A stretch of DNA of 64,000 nucleotides from Paraburkholderia sp. ZP32-5 (GCF_021390495.1 NZ_JAJEJP010000001.1:2976001-3040000), one strand, 5' to 3'; counted from the first letter of the stretch, positions 19,793 through 28,485 are shown. Program-made: numbers and translations. The notes: generated by a model from the letters alone, not told the origin.

Positions 19793-20116
19793 ATGACTCA
19801 CGTTGTGACCGAAAGCTGCATCAAGTGCCGCTATACCGACTGCGTCGATGTGTGCCCGGTGGACTGCTTTCGCGAAGGTCCCAACTTCCTCGCGATCGAC
19901 CCCGATGAATGTATCGACTGCGCCGTGTGCGTGGCCGAATGCCCGGTGAACGCCATTTACGCCGAAGAAGACGTGCCGGGCGATCAGCAGGACTTCATCG
20001 CGCTGAACGCCGATCTGGCGAAGAACTGGCCGAGCATCACGAAGACCAAGGCGCCGCTGCCGGAAGCCGACGAATTCAAGGACGTGAAGGAAAAGCTCGC
20101 ACTGCTCGCGCGCTAA
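19793..20116 (+). CDS. fdxA: 7Fe ferredoxin FdxA
   Basis: A 107-residue bacterial ferredoxin binding one [3Fe-4S] and one [4Fe-4S] cluster. The first motif, [17 protein letters not shown], has the spaced cysteines of a 7Fe ferredoxin. The second, [17 protein letters not shown], is a complete CxxCxxCxxxCP. The C-terminal extension of about 45 residues with [16 protein letters not shown] is the standard FdxA tail. It acts as a soluble one-electron carrier; the physiological partner is not shown by context. It lies directly upstream of the tRNA-Asn pair but with a separate promoter between. Confidence 0.96.
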   Translation: MTHVVTESCIKCRYTDCVDVCPVDCFREGPNFLAIDPDECIDCAVCVAECPVNAIYAEEDVPGDQQDFIALNADLAKNWPSITKTKAPLPEADEFKDVKEKLALLAR

Positions 20117-20175
20117 GCGCCAGGCTGCCATGTACCCTGCCTGATGTCGAATCAAATCAGGCTCAGCGCGGGGTA

Positions 20176-20204
20176 TTGACAGGTGCTGAATTTGCTCCTA
20201 CAAT
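20176..20204 (+). promoter_or_regulatory. Consensus sigma-70 promoter for the tRNA-Asn genes
   Basis: TTGACA (20176-20181) and TACAAT (20199-20204) are separated by exactly 17 bp. The pair sits 28 bp before the first tRNA, as expected for a strong stable-RNA promoter. Confidence 0.85.
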
Positions 20205-20231
20205 TCCGCTTCTCTGCTGTTGTTGTTCTGT

Positions 20232-20307
20232 TCCTCGATAGCTCAGTCGGTAGAGCGCCGGACTGTTAATCCGTAGGTCCCTGGTTCGAGCCCAGGTCGA
20301 GGAGCCA
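20232..20307 (+). tRNA. tRNA-Asn (GTT), copy 1
   Basis: A 76-nt cloverleaf with the acceptor stem TCCTCGA pairing with TCGAGGA and an encoded CCA end. The D-arm region is GCTCAGTCGGTAGAGC. The anticodon loop is CTGTTAA with anticodon GTT, and the T-arm is CTGGTTCGAGCCCAG. Identical to copy 2. Confidence 0.98.
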
Positions 20308-20315
20308 AGAATTTC

Positions 20316-20346
20316 AAAAGCCCGTTAACCAAGACGGGTTTTTTTA
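20316..20346 (+). terminator. Weak intrinsic terminator after tRNA-Asn copy 1
   Basis: The inverted repeat CCCGT / ACGGG is flanked by AAAAG on the left and a run of T on the right (GGGTTTTTTT), immediately after the first tRNA. The stem is short, so read-through into copy 2 is likely. Confidence 0.6.
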
Positions 20347-20369
20347 TGTAGATCAAGTTGTACTGCTGT

Positions 20370-20445
20370 TCCTCGATAGCTCAGTCGGTAGAGCGCCGGA
20401 CTGTTAATCCGTAGGTCCCTGGTTCGAGCCCAGGTCGAGGAGCCA
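20370..20445 (+). tRNA. tRNA-Asn (GTT), copy 2
   Basis: An exact 76-nt repeat of the first tRNA-Asn, including the encoded CCA, starting 62 bp after copy 1. Anticodon GTT. Confidence 0.98.
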
Positions 20446-20453
20446 AGATTTTG

Positions 20454-20481
20454 AAAGGCCCGCATCCGTGCGGGCCTTTTT
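20454..20481 (+). terminator. Intrinsic terminator after tRNA-Asn copy 2
   Basis: A perfect 11-bp stem, AAAGGCCCGCA with TGCGGGCCTTT, around the loop TCCG, followed by a T run. Confidence 0.92.
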
Positions 20482-20723
20482 GTTTTCGCGCTCGGCTTTT
20501 GCATATCCGGCCTTTGCGCGACCCGCGCTTGCCGCATGCGGCGCATTCGATACACGTTGCACGCATGCGGTAAATCGTCGACTCCGGTTCCCGTTCGTCA
20601 CACTGGGTATGCAGGTTTGCGTGACGTTGTCCGCGCCGGTATACGATGGCAACGTCGTTGCAAACACACCTCGCGCATTCCGTGCTCCCCCACCTGATTC
20701 CACGCACTCAACCGGGCAAGCTC

Positions 20724-21200
20724 ATGAAATCCACCTCGCTACGCATCGCGCTCGCCGCGTCCGGCGCGCTGCTGCTGTCTTCGGCGCAAGGCGAAGAAGT
20801 CGCCAGCGTCAATACGAATTTCCACGTCACCGGTTCCGATCGCGTGGTCGTCGAGGCTTATGACGACCCCGTCGTGCAGGGCGTCACCTGCTATGTGTCG
20901 CGGGCGCGAACCGGTGGCGTCAAAGGTACGCTCGGCATCGCCGAGGATCCGACCGAGGCGTCGATCGCGTGCCGTCAGATCGCGCCGCTGCATTTCACCG
21001 GGCCCGTCAAACAGAAGGACGACGTGTTTTCGGTGAGCATGTCGCTGATCTTCAAGTCGCTGCACGTCGTGCGCGTGGTCGACACGAAGCGCAACGCGCT
21101 CGTCTATCTGACCTACAGCGATCGCGTCGTCAGCGGCAGTGCGAAAAACAGCGTCAGCGCCGTGCCGATGCCGCCGGGCACGACGATCCCCGTCAAATGA
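20724..21200 (+). CDS. creA: CreA family periplasmic protein
   Basis: A 158-residue exported protein of the CreA family (function unknown). A signal peptide spans about residues 1-23 (MKSTSLRIALAASGALLLSS). The mature part carries the family-typical NFHVTGSDRVVVEAYDDP and VQGVTCYVSRARTGG, followed by ASIACRQIAP. Start taken at 20724, which gives a proper signal peptide; an upstream ATG at 20646 would bury it. It ends 92 bp before the AraC-type regulator. Confidence 0.9.
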   Translation: MKSTSLRIALAASGALLLSSAQGEEVASVNTNFHVTGSDRVVVEAYDDPVVQGVTCYVSRARTGGVKGTLGIAEDPTEASIACRQIAPLHFTGPVKQKDDVFSVSMSLIFKSLHVVRVVDTKRNALVYLTYSDRVVSGSAKNSVSAVPMPPGTTIPVK

Positions 21201-21292
21201 GAAAAGGGCGCGTCGCGCGGCGACGGTCGACCGCACCGTCGCCGCGCGCGTCCACGACGCGCTACACTGACCGGTCCAGCCGGATTTTTGTC

Positions 21293-22129
21293 ATGACCGC
21301 CACCCGTCGTTTCCGCGATTCCGCCCGCTACTGGCGCACGCCGCTTCTGCCCGGCGCGGATCTGCTCACCGCTGAATACCGCGACCACGAGTTCGCGCCG
21401 CATTGGCACGACGCGTACACGATTCCGGTGATCGTCGCGGGCGCGGAGTGCTATCGGTATCGCGGCGAGCACTACGTCGCGGAAGCGGGCAGCGTGCCGA
21501 TCATCAATCCTGGCGAGTTGCATACAGGATCGAAGGCGGTCGACGACGGCTGGCAGTATCGCGTGATGTATGCGCCGGTCGACTTCCTACGCGAGCTTGC
21601 CGACGAAATCGCCGGCAAGCCGCAAGCCTTGCCGTGGTTCGAGCCCGGGGTGATCCGCGACCCCGATCTCGCGGCACGTCTCGCTCACGCGCACCGTCTG
21701 CTCGAAGCGGGCAACGACGCCCTCGCCGCCGAAGCCGCGATGCTCGATGCACTGTCCACGCTGCTGGTGCGCTATTCGCAGACGTCTCCCGCGTCCAAGC
21801 GCCTCGCCACCGACGACACGCGTGTCGCGTTGATGCAGGAACGCCTGACCGGGGATCTCATCGAGCCCGTCACGCTCGCGGAAGTCGCGCAGGCGGCGGG
21901 TCTGTCGCCGTTTCACGCGGCGCGTCTGTTCACGCAATCGACCGGTCTTCCGCCGCACGCGTGGCGCAACCAGGTGCGCTTGCAGCGCGCTCTCGCGCCG
22001 CTGCGCGCCGGCATCTCCGTCACCGATGTCGCCGCCGCGAGCGGCTTTACCGATCAGAGTCATTTCACGCGGCATTTCCGGCGTATGTTCGGCGTGCCGC
22101 CCGGGCAATGGCAAGGAACCCATCGCTAA
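21293..22129 (+). CDS. AraC family transcriptional regulator
   Basis: A 278-residue regulator. An N-terminal cupin-like sensing domain (about residues 20-100) contains FAPHWHDAYTIPVI and INPGELHTG. The C-terminal double helix-turn-helix (about 180-275) carries LAEVAQAAGLSPFHAARLF and the AraC signature end SGFTDQSHFTRHFRRMFG. The ligand is unknown. Its stop lies 145 bp before azlC on the same strand, an arrangement that suggests control of that branched-chain amino-acid exporter. Confidence 0.93.
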   Translation: MTATRRFRDSARYWRTPLLPGADLLTAEYRDHEFAPHWHDAYTIPVIVAGAECYRYRGEHYVAEAGSVPIINPGELHTGSKAVDDGWQYRVMYAPVDFLRELADEIAGKPQALPWFEPGVIRDPDLAARLAHAHRLLEAGNDALAAEAAMLDALSTLLVRYSQTSPASKRLATDDTRVALMQERLTGDLIEPVTLAEVAQAAGLSPFHAARLFTQSTGLPPHAWRNQVRLQRALAPLRAGISVTDVAAASGFTDQSHFTRHFRRMFGVPPGQWQGTHR

Positions 22130-22274
22130 AGACTAGCTTGCACCACCCCGCACAACCCCACGAACCCAACCGCCAGCCGCCGCCCTCAAACACACCCCAA
22201 CCTCCCGCACCGCAAGAACGTACAAGCCCGCCCCACCCCCGCGCCGCTATGCTTCCACAATCAAGGAGGCTAGT
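22130..22274 (+). terminator. C-rich, G-poor stretch, possible Rho-utilisation region
   Basis: The 120 bases after the AraC stop are strongly C- and A-rich on the plus strand, with very few T or G (runs such as CACCCCGCACAACCCCACG). No hairpin terminator is present. Such unstructured C-over-G RNA is the known substrate of Rho loading; the function is inferred. Confidence 0.35.
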
Positions 22275-23036
22275 TTGATCGATTCCACCCACGGCCGGCC
22301 AACCCGCTCAGGCCATCTCAAAGAATTCACCGCCGGCGCGCGCGACATCATCCCAATGATGGTTGGCGCCGCGCCGTTCGGCGTCATTTTCGGCACGCTC
22401 GTCGCGTCCGGGCCGCTGCATCTGTGGCACGGCCAGTTGATGTCGCTGATCGTCTTCGCCGGCTCCGCGCAGTTCATCGCTCTCGGCCTGATCGCCGGAC
22501 ACGCGAGTTTCGCGGTGATCTGGGCGACCACGCTCGTCGTCAATCTGCGTCACGTGCTGTACAGCGCGACGCTCGCGCCGCACGTCGCGCATCTGCCGGC
22601 ACGCTGGCGCTGGGCACTCGGCGCGCTGCTCACCGACGAGGTTTTCGCGGTCGCATGGGAGCACTACCGGCACCGCGAGCCGGGCACCGTCGGTCCGTAC
22701 TACTTCTTCGGCGCCGGGCTCGCGATGTATCTGAACTGGCAGTTGTGGACTGTCGCCGGCCTGCTGTTCGGCGCGGCGTTCCCGGGCTTGCGGTCGCTCG
22801 GTCTCGACTTCGCGATGGTCGCAACCTTTATCGCGATCGTCGTGCCGCAGCTGGTCGCGCTGCGCTATATCGCGGCGGCCGCGACCGCGGGCACGCTGGC
22901 GTTTTTCTGGCAGGCGTGGCCGTACAAGCTCGGCCTGCTCGGCGCGGTGTTCGCGGGCGTCGCCGTCGGCGTGCTGCTGTCGAGTTCGCGTCTGAACCTG
23001 CGCGGCGCACGCCGTACCGCGGAGGCCACGCGATGA
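22275..23036 (+). CDS. azlC: AzlC family branched-chain amino acid exporter, large subunit
   Basis: A 253-residue membrane protein of the AzlC family, the large subunit of a two-part exporter for branched-chain or related amino acids. Family segments include ARDIIPMMVGAAPFGVIFGTL, FAGSAQFIALGLI and VVNLRHVLYSATLAPH. The start is a TTG at 22275 with a full AAGGAGG ribosome-binding site 5 nt upstream. Its stop overlaps the azlD start as ATGA, so the two are coupled. Confidence 0.93.
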   Translation: MIDSTHGRPTRSGHLKEFTAGARDIIPMMVGAAPFGVIFGTLVASGPLHLWHGQLMSLIVFAGSAQFIALGLIAGHASFAVIWATTLVVNLRHVLYSATLAPHVAHLPARWRWALGALLTDEVFAVAWEHYRHREPGTVGPYYFFGAGLAMYLNWQLWTVAGLLFGAAFPGLRSLGLDFAMVATFIAIVVPQLVALRYIAAAATAGTLAFFWQAWPYKLGLLGAVFAGVAVGVLLSSSRLNLRGARRTAEATR

Positions 23037-23356
23037 GCTATGTCGTTCTGATCGTCGGGATGGCGGCCATTACCTGGCTGATACGCGCGGCCGTATTCGT
23101 GCTCGGCGACCGGCTGGTATTTCCGCCGCTCGTACGCACTGCGCTCGGCTTCGTGCCGGTCACCGTGCTGACCGCGATCATCGTGCCGATGGCGGTTTCG
23201 CCGCACGGCGCCAATGCCGAACTGAACTGGCGCAATCCGCAGCTGGTCGGCGCGCTCGCCGCCGTCGCCGTTAGTGCGCTGACGCGCCGGCCGCTGCTGA
23301 CGATCGCGGTCGGACTGAGCGTGTTCTTCGTCTGGCAATGCGTGGTGCTGAAGTAA
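23033..23356 (+). CDS. azlD: AzlD family branched-chain amino acid exporter, small subunit
   Basis: A 107-residue protein with about four hydrophobic segments and the AzlD signature TWLIRAAVFVLGDRL near the N-terminus and LVFPPLVRTALGFVPVTVL after it. Size and tight ATGA coupling to azlC are standard for the family. Together they form the AzlCD inner-membrane exporter. Confidence 0.93.
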   Translation: MSYVVLIVGMAAITWLIRAAVFVLGDRLVFPPLVRTALGFVPVTVLTAIIVPMAVSPHGANAELNWRNPQLVGALAAVAVSALTRRPLLTIAVGLSVFFVWQCVVLK

Positions 23357-23602
23357 GCGAGCGCGCCGCGACCCGAGCGTTCCCTCCAAAGCACCCGTCC
23401 ACCGCGTGGCACACCCTCAAGTTTCCCCCTATTCCGCCGATATGCAGTCGAGGTCCGCCCATCGGGATTCGTCCCGCAGCTCAGGCGGCAACAGGCTGGC
23501 ATCAACCGCGCCGGTAGCGGGCGCCGCGTCGCCCCGGTCCGTGTGCGACGGGGCAGTAACGCGACGGCTCGCGCCGCACGGCTGGATCAAATGGGATAAC
23601 AC

Positions 23603-24370
23603 ATGGGTCAAATCACCCTCAAGCTCAAGGACGAGACCGTCGCGTCGCTGCGCAAGGATTTCGAGGCTTTTCTGCGCGTATCGCTGAAGCTCGATCCGCA
23701 GTTCGCGACGCCGTCGTTTGAGGATTTTTTGCGTGCGAAACTGCTCGACAACATGGTGCCGCTGACCGAGCACGCGGTTCAGCGAATGCTGCAGGGCGGC
23801 CAGTACGCGTGGGCCAAGCGCACGCTCGACAAGGAGTTTCCGGACGTCGTCGCGATCCTGATGCGGCAGGCGACCGAGTTCGGCTTCGGCTTCGCCGCGC
23901 GTTCGGAATGGACCCCGGAGGAGCTGGCCAAGCAATGCCGCGACTGGGCCGCGGCGATCGTCAAGGAAGCCGAAGGCGATACGACACTGGTCGATCCGCT
24001 CTCGGCGCAGATCAAGAGCGCGGTGCAGGACATCCAGGCGCTCGAGGAAGCGATGCAGACGCCGGCATGGCGGCTCGTCGAATCGCTGCGTCAGCGCGTC
24101 TATGAGGCGAAGGTCGCGTGCGAGACGAGCGTAGGCAGTACCGCGCGCGAAAAGCTCGGCGAGCTGCGCGGCCTGCTGCGTCTCGGCATTTCGCACGGCA
24201 CGTTCCAGAAGCAGGAAGCGCAGCAGATCATGGAGTATCTGCGGTTGCTGAAGCCGGAGATTTTCGTCGAGGAACCGAACGACGTGTTCTCGCGGCTCGC
24301 GTCGTGGCTGCGCAATTTCTTCGTACCCCCGAGTCCGGTCGCGCAGCAACAACAGCAGCAACAGCGATAG
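23603..24370 (+). CDS. Hypothetical helical protein with polyglutamine tail
   Basis: A 255-residue soluble protein that I do not recognise. It begins MGQITLKLKDETVASLRKDF, an amphipathic strand-helix opening that resembles small DNA-binding or antitoxin-type N-termini, but nothing else supports that. The body is rich in predicted helix with charged heptad-like stretches (about residues 95-175). The C-terminus ends in a glutamine run (QQQQQQQR) after a Pro-rich hinge. No membrane segment or signal peptide is visible. It stands alone between azlD and the convergent helicase gene. Confidence 0.75.
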   Translation: MGQITLKLKDETVASLRKDFEAFLRVSLKLDPQFATPSFEDFLRAKLLDNMVPLTEHAVQRMLQGGQYAWAKRTLDKEFPDVVAILMRQATEFGFGFAARSEWTPEELAKQCRDWAAAIVKEAEGDTTLVDPLSAQIKSAVQDIQALEEAMQTPAWRLVESLRQRVYEAKVACETSVGSTAREKLGELRGLLRLGISHGTFQKQEAQQIMEYLRLLKPEIFVEEPNDVFSRLASWLRNFFVPPSPVAQQQQQQQR

Positions 24371-24379
24371 TCGCGCAGC

Positions 24380-24403
24380 GCCTGGCGGTGCGCGCCGCCA
24401 GGC
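24380..24403 (+). other. Perfect hairpin after the hypothetical gene
   Basis: A 9-bp stem, GCCTGGCGG with CCGCCAGGC, around a 6-nt loop, 9 bp downstream of the stop codon. There is no following T run, so it may stabilise the transcript end rather than terminate by itself. Confidence 0.45.
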
Positions 24404-24545
24404 CGGAGGCCGGCAACCCGACGGTCGGGCGGCTTCGTCTGCCGCCGCGTCTGAACACAGAACAGCGAACCGCTGCTGAATCTACCCGACCAACCAATGC
24501 ATCAAGGGCGCGCCCCAACCTTCGACCCGCGCCACCCCCGCGCAC

Positions 24546-26693
24546 TCAATCCCACATCTTCCTGAGCTTCGCCGCGATCTCGATCTTCGCCTGCGCGGCG
24601 GCGGCGAGCCCCGCCGCGCTCGGCGCGCTCGCCACCGGCACTCGCGGCCACGCATAGGCATCGAATAACGGCAGCATCGGCGTCGTGATGAAGCGCGTAC
24701 GCGACGCCCACACGTGACGGTCGCCCAGATGGGTCTGGTTGTGCACGTAAAAGCGCTGCGGCACGACGATGTGCAGGTCTTCCTTCGCGCGCGTCATCGC
24801 CACATAGAGCAGGCGCCGCTCCTCGTCGATTTCCTCGTCGCTGCCGGTGCCGAGATCGGATGGGATGCAGCCGTCGACGCCATTCAGCACGAACACGTTG
24901 CGCCACTCCTGCCCCTTCGCCGAATGGATCGTCGACAGAATCAGATAGTCCTCGTCGATCAGCGGCACGCCGGATTCGTCGCTGGTTGCATCGGGCGGAT
25001 CGAGCGTCAGCTCGGTCAGAAAACGCTCGCGCGACGGATAGGTACCCGCGATGCTCTCCATCTGCAGCACGTCCGCGTGACGGATCGCGGCATCCTCGTG
25101 ATTGCGCTCCAGATGCGGCTCGTACCAGCGCCGCACCATTTCGAACTCGGCGGGCCACGGCGTCTGGCGCCCGTACACGCTCGACATCAGCTTGACGAAC
25201 GGATGCCAGTCTTCCTGCGCCCGCGCGGGCGCGGCAAACGCGGCCAGCGCGCCGCCGGCGGTCGCGACCGGATCACCGCTCCCCGCGCGCGCGACGATTT
25301 CGTCGAGCAGCTTCGCGGCGGTGGCCGGCCCGACGCCCGGCAGCAACTGCACGACGCGAAAGCCGGCGACGCGGTCGCGCGGATTCTCGGCCCAGCGCAG
25401 CACCGCGAGCACGTCCTTCACGTGCACCGAATCGAGAAACTTGAGGCCGCCGAATTTGACGAACGGGATGTTGCGGCGGGTCAGCTCGATCTCGAGCGCG
25501 GCGCTGTGATGCGCGGCGCGAAACAGCACCGCCTGCGACTTCAGCTTCATCCCCTGTTCGCGCGCTTCGAGCACCTGTTCGACCACGTAGCGGGCCTGCG
25601 CGGCTTCATCGGCGACCGTCACCAGACGCGGGCGCTGCGCCGACGCTTTATCGGTCCACAGATTCTTCGTATAGCGCTCGCTCGCGAGCTCGATCACCGC
25701 GTTCGATGCGGCGAGAATCGGCGCACTTGACCGATAGTTGCGTTCGAGCGTGACCTGGCGCGCAGGCGGATCGAACTGCGCGGGGAAATCGAGGATATTG
25801 CGCACGGTCGCGCCGCGAAACGAATAGATGGACTGCGCGTCGTCACCGACCACGGTCAGGCCGCGGCCATCGGGTTTCAGCGCGAGCAGGATCGACGCCT
25901 GCAGACGGTTCGTATCCTGGTATTCGTCGACGAGCACGTGATCGAAACGCGCCGACATATCGGCGGCAATCGTCGGCTCCGCGGCCATATGCGACCAGTA
26001 GAGCAGCAGGTCGTCGTAGTCGAGCACGCTCTGTTTCTGCTTCGCGTCGACATACGCGGCGAACAGCCGGCGCAGATCGTCCTCCCACTCGCGGCACCAC
26101 GGAAACGCGGTATCGAGTACCTGGCCGAGCGACGCGCCCGTATTGACGACACGCGAGTAGATCGCAAAGCAGGTGCCCTTGGCTGGGAAGCGTCGCTCTT
26201 TCGCCGACAGCCCCAGCTCGTGGCGCACGAGATTCATCAGATCGGCGGAATCTTCGCGGTCGTTGATCGTGAACGCCGGTGCGAGACCGATCAGATCGGC
26301 GTATTCGCGCAGCAGCCGCGCACCGACGCTATGGAAGGTGCCCGACCACATGAGCCCTTGCGCGAGTGCGGCACCCACGCCGGGCGCGCCTGCCGTGGCG
26401 GTTGCCGCGGCCGTGATGCGCGTGACGCGGCGGATCATTTCGAGCGCGGCGCGACGGGAGAAGGTCAGCAGCAGGATGCGATGCGGGTCGACACCCTTCA
26501 CCACCAGATTGGCGACGCGATGCGCGAGCGTATTGGTCTTGCCGGAGCCGGCGCCCGCGATCACCAGCAACGCGCCGGGCGGCGCGTCAGGCGTTTCGGT
26601 GCCATATTCGACGGCTTCGCGTTGCGCGTCGTTGAGCTTCGCGAGCCAGGCGGCGGTATCGAACGGCGGAGCGGATTCGGCGACGGTGGACAC
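24546..26693 (-). CDS. UvrD/PcrA-like ATP-dependent DNA helicase
   Basis: A 715-residue superfamily-1A helicase. Walker A is VIAGAGSGKTNTLAHRV (about residues 44-60), Walker B region HVLVDEYQDTNRLQ, motif III VVGDDAQSIYSFRGA, motif IV LERNYRSSAPILAASN, motif V STIHSAKGQEWRNVFVLNG and motif VI YVAMTRAKEDLHI. All motifs are intact, so it should be active in DNA unwinding or repair. It resembles the UvrD-like helicases of Burkholderiales, which differ from the main UvrD. Monocistronic. Confidence 0.92.
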   Translation of the reverse strand: MSTVAESAPPFDTAAWLAKLNDAQREAVEYGTETPDAPPGALLVIAGAGSGKTNTLAHRVANLVVKGVDPHRILLLTFSRRAALEMIRRVTRITAAATATAGAPGVGAALAQGLMWSGTFHSVGARLLREYADLIGLAPAFTINDREDSADLMNLVRHELGLSAKERRFPAKGTCFAIYSRVVNTGASLGQVLDTAFPWCREWEDDLRRLFAAYVDAKQKQSVLDYDDLLLYWSHMAAEPTIAADMSARFDHVLVDEYQDTNRLQASILLALKPDGRGLTVVGDDAQSIYSFRGATVRNILDFPAQFDPPARQVTLERNYRSSAPILAASNAVIELASERYTKNLWTDKASAQRPRLVTVADEAAQARYVVEQVLEAREQGMKLKSQAVLFRAAHHSAALEIELTRRNIPFVKFGGLKFLDSVHVKDVLAVLRWAENPRDRVAGFRVVQLLPGVGPATAAKLLDEIVARAGSGDPVATAGGALAAFAAPARAQEDWHPFVKLMSSVYGRQTPWPAEFEMVRRWYEPHLERNHEDAAIRHADVLQMESIAGTYPSRERFLTELTLDPPDATSDESGVPLIDEDYLILSTIHSAKGQEWRNVFVLNGVDGCIPSDLGTGSDEEIDEERRLLYVAMTRAKEDLHIVVPQRFYVHNQTHLGDRHVWASRTRFITTPMLPLFDAYAWPRVPVASAPSAAGLAAAAQAKIEIAAKLRKMWD

Positions 26694-26892
26694 GGATCGG
26701 TTTGCGCGTGGATGGATTCAGGATGCGACGCATACTGTATATCCATACAACTCACGGCGACAAGCGCCCTTTTTTGCGGCGGGGTGATGCGTGGATGATT
26801 CGGGAAAGAAGGGCTACCAGATGCGCCGTGACACGCGCCGACGGACATCCGGATGGCGAGCGGCAGCGCGCCGGTCGCCGGTCCCGCACACG

Positions 26893-27156
26893 CTACTGCT
26901 TCTTCGCGTCCTTCAGATTGGCATCGGCATTAGCCTTGTCGGCGTCAGCCTGCGCATCGGTCTTCGACTTGTCGGCCTTGGCTTGCGCGACCGCCGCCTT
27001 TTTATCGGCCTTGGCCTGCGCCTTGGCGGCCTTCTTGTCCGCATGCGTGGCGGGCGTCGCGGCCGGTTCGCTCGTCTGCGCGAAGACGGCCGACGACAGA
27101 CACGCCGTGATCAGCGCCGCGTAAAGCCGCTTTTTCGTAATGTTATTAGTGTTCAT
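26893..27156 (-). CDS. Small Lys/Ala-rich secreted protein
   Basis: An 87-residue protein with a clear signal peptide (about residues 1-27, KKRLYAALITACLSSAVFAQ). The mature part is almost entirely Ala, Lys, Asp and Gln in a heptad-like pattern (DKKAAKAQAKADKKAAVAQ), so a single long helix or coiled coil is expected. Start at 27156 is supported by an AGGAGG ribosome-binding site. No family is recognised. It resembles the neighbouring 168-residue protein in composition and may be its paralogue. Confidence 0.75.
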   Translation of the reverse strand: MNTNNITKKRLYAALITACLSSAVFAQTSEPAATPATHADKKAAKAQAKADKKAAVAQAKADKSKTDAQADADKANADANLKDAKKQ

Positions 27157-27355
27157 CCGATTCCTCCCTGATGTGAAACACGCACGTTGCACGTGCGTAA
27201 TGCGCGACGCGGCGCCCGACAATCGCCAGACACGCAAGCCTCCAGCGCCCCGTCGGGGCTGCTTTTACTGCGCCCTGATAGTCGAGTAGCCCGAGTGGCC
27301 CTCCAGCCACGGCGCCGGAGCCTCATCGAGACCCCCGGCGCCGAACCAGCAAGGC

Positions 27356-27862
27356 TTAATGCTTGACGTCAGCGCCATCGGCCTGAGCCGCCTGCCCTTC
27401 CATCTCCATCTTCATTGAGTTATTGGCGGTCTGCTTGTCGGCCTTCTGGTTCAGTTTCGCGCCGCGCACCTGCGCCTTGTACTGATCCTTCGCAGCCTTT
27501 TGCTGTGCCTTCATTTCGGCCTTCGACGCCTGCTTCGACGCGCGATACTCGGCATTGGCCTTCGCATCGGCATCGCGCTTCTGTACCAGCGGATCGGGCG
27601 AGCCCGACGCCGTCAGACGGCTCGGCGGCGGGGGCGGCTGCACCCCTTGGGCGGCGGGCGCCACATCCGGCTGCATCGTCGGCGCGGACGGCGGCGGGAC
27701 CTGCAGACCCTGCGTGGCAGGCGCGACGCCGGCAGCGCCTTGCGCCTGGAGTTGCGCCTGCGCGCCGGGACCCGCGGGCGGCTGTGCGGTCTGGGCAACG
27801 GCGGCCGTCGCGGCAAAAGCACTGAGAGCGGTACCGATCAGGAGCGAACGGATCTGGGTCAT
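27356..27862 (-). CDS. Secreted Pro/Gln/Ala-rich protein with Lys-rich helical tail
   Basis: A 168-residue protein with a signal peptide (about 1-23, MTQIRSLLIGTALSAFAATA). A Pro/Gln/Ala/Gly-rich linker (about 24-85) contains two similar PPPSAPTMQPDVAP-like units. The C-terminal charged helix (about 95-160) is rich in Lys and Ala, with KQASKAEMKAQQKAAKDQYK. No enzymatic motif is visible. It shares composition and orientation with the 87-residue neighbour. An upstream frame extends to 28015 but would hide the signal peptide. Confidence 0.72.
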   Translation of the reverse strand: MTQIRSLLIGTALSAFAATAAVAQTAQPPAGPGAQAQLQAQGAAGVAPATQGLQVPPPSAPTMQPDVAPAAQGVQPPPPPSRLTASGSPDPLVQKRDADAKANAEYRASKQASKAEMKAQQKAAKDQYKAQVRGAKLNQKADKQTANNSMKMEMEGQAAQADGADVKH

Positions 27863-28266
27863 GGCTATCCTCTCTAAAGGTTGTGGTGACGCGGGCGAAC
27901 AGTCCGGCATCGCGATAACGGGATGTCCCGCGCGCCTCGCCCGGTCTACGCATCGCTGGCGGTTCGGCCGGGGATCGATCCCGGATATCCAGCGAGCTTT
28001 GCTTGCAGACTGCACTTTAGGAGTGAAATTCGTTCTCGACGATCGCTGTTACGGAGCGTTTCACTTTCCGACATGTGCATAACATCTGCTTTCAATTGCT
28101 TGCGGGCGCCGGTGTCCGCGTCGCTGACAGGCGACGCGGCACCGCAGCGCCGCTTCCAGGCTGGACTTGCTCGCGGCTTGGCTTATGATGCCGAACCCCT
28201 GCCGCAAACCCGGCTGCAACCCGGCCGAGAATCTCGACCGCGCCCTTGCCTGAAGGTGCAAACACC
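27863..28266. other. 404-bp intergenic region, no gene seen
   Basis: The region between the divergent Lys-rich secreted protein gene and the S4-domain gene must hold promoters for both. It contains an AT-richer stretch around 28010-28090. I see no convincing promoter pair, RNA gene or repeat. Confidence 0.3.
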
Positions 28267-28485
28267 ATGCCCAACCTGAATTTCACACTCACCGGCGACT
28301 ACGTCGAACTGCACAACCTTCTGAAGATAACGGGCCTCGCCGACAGCGGCGGCTCCGCGAAAATGATGGTCGCCGACGGCGCGGTCATGGTCGATGGCCG
28401 TGTCGAAACGCGTAAAACGTGCAAGATCCGCGCGGGCCAGGTGGTGCTGCTCGGCGATACGCGAATCGCGGTACATGAGGGCTAA
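28267..28485 (+). CDS. Small S4-domain RNA-binding protein (YbcJ-like)
   Basis: A 72-residue protein consisting of one S4 RNA-binding domain: VELHNLLKITGLADSGGSAKMMVADGAVMVDGRVETRKTCKI, written here in two parts at residues 12-31 and 32-53, followed by a short strand. Stand-alone S4 proteins of this size (YbcJ type) bind structured RNA; the precise role is not settled. Start at MPNLNFTLTG (28267), seven codons inside a longer frame. Confidence 0.88.
   Translation: MPNLNFTLTGDYVELHNLLKITGLADSGGSAKMMVADGAVMVDGRVETRKTCKIRAGQVVLLGDTRIAVHEG

Noticed and set aside
20232..20445. tRNA-Asn genes as an integration site for a genomic island
   Set aside because: No integrase gene or duplicated tRNA 3' fragment is seen downstream, and the two copies are complete tRNA genes.
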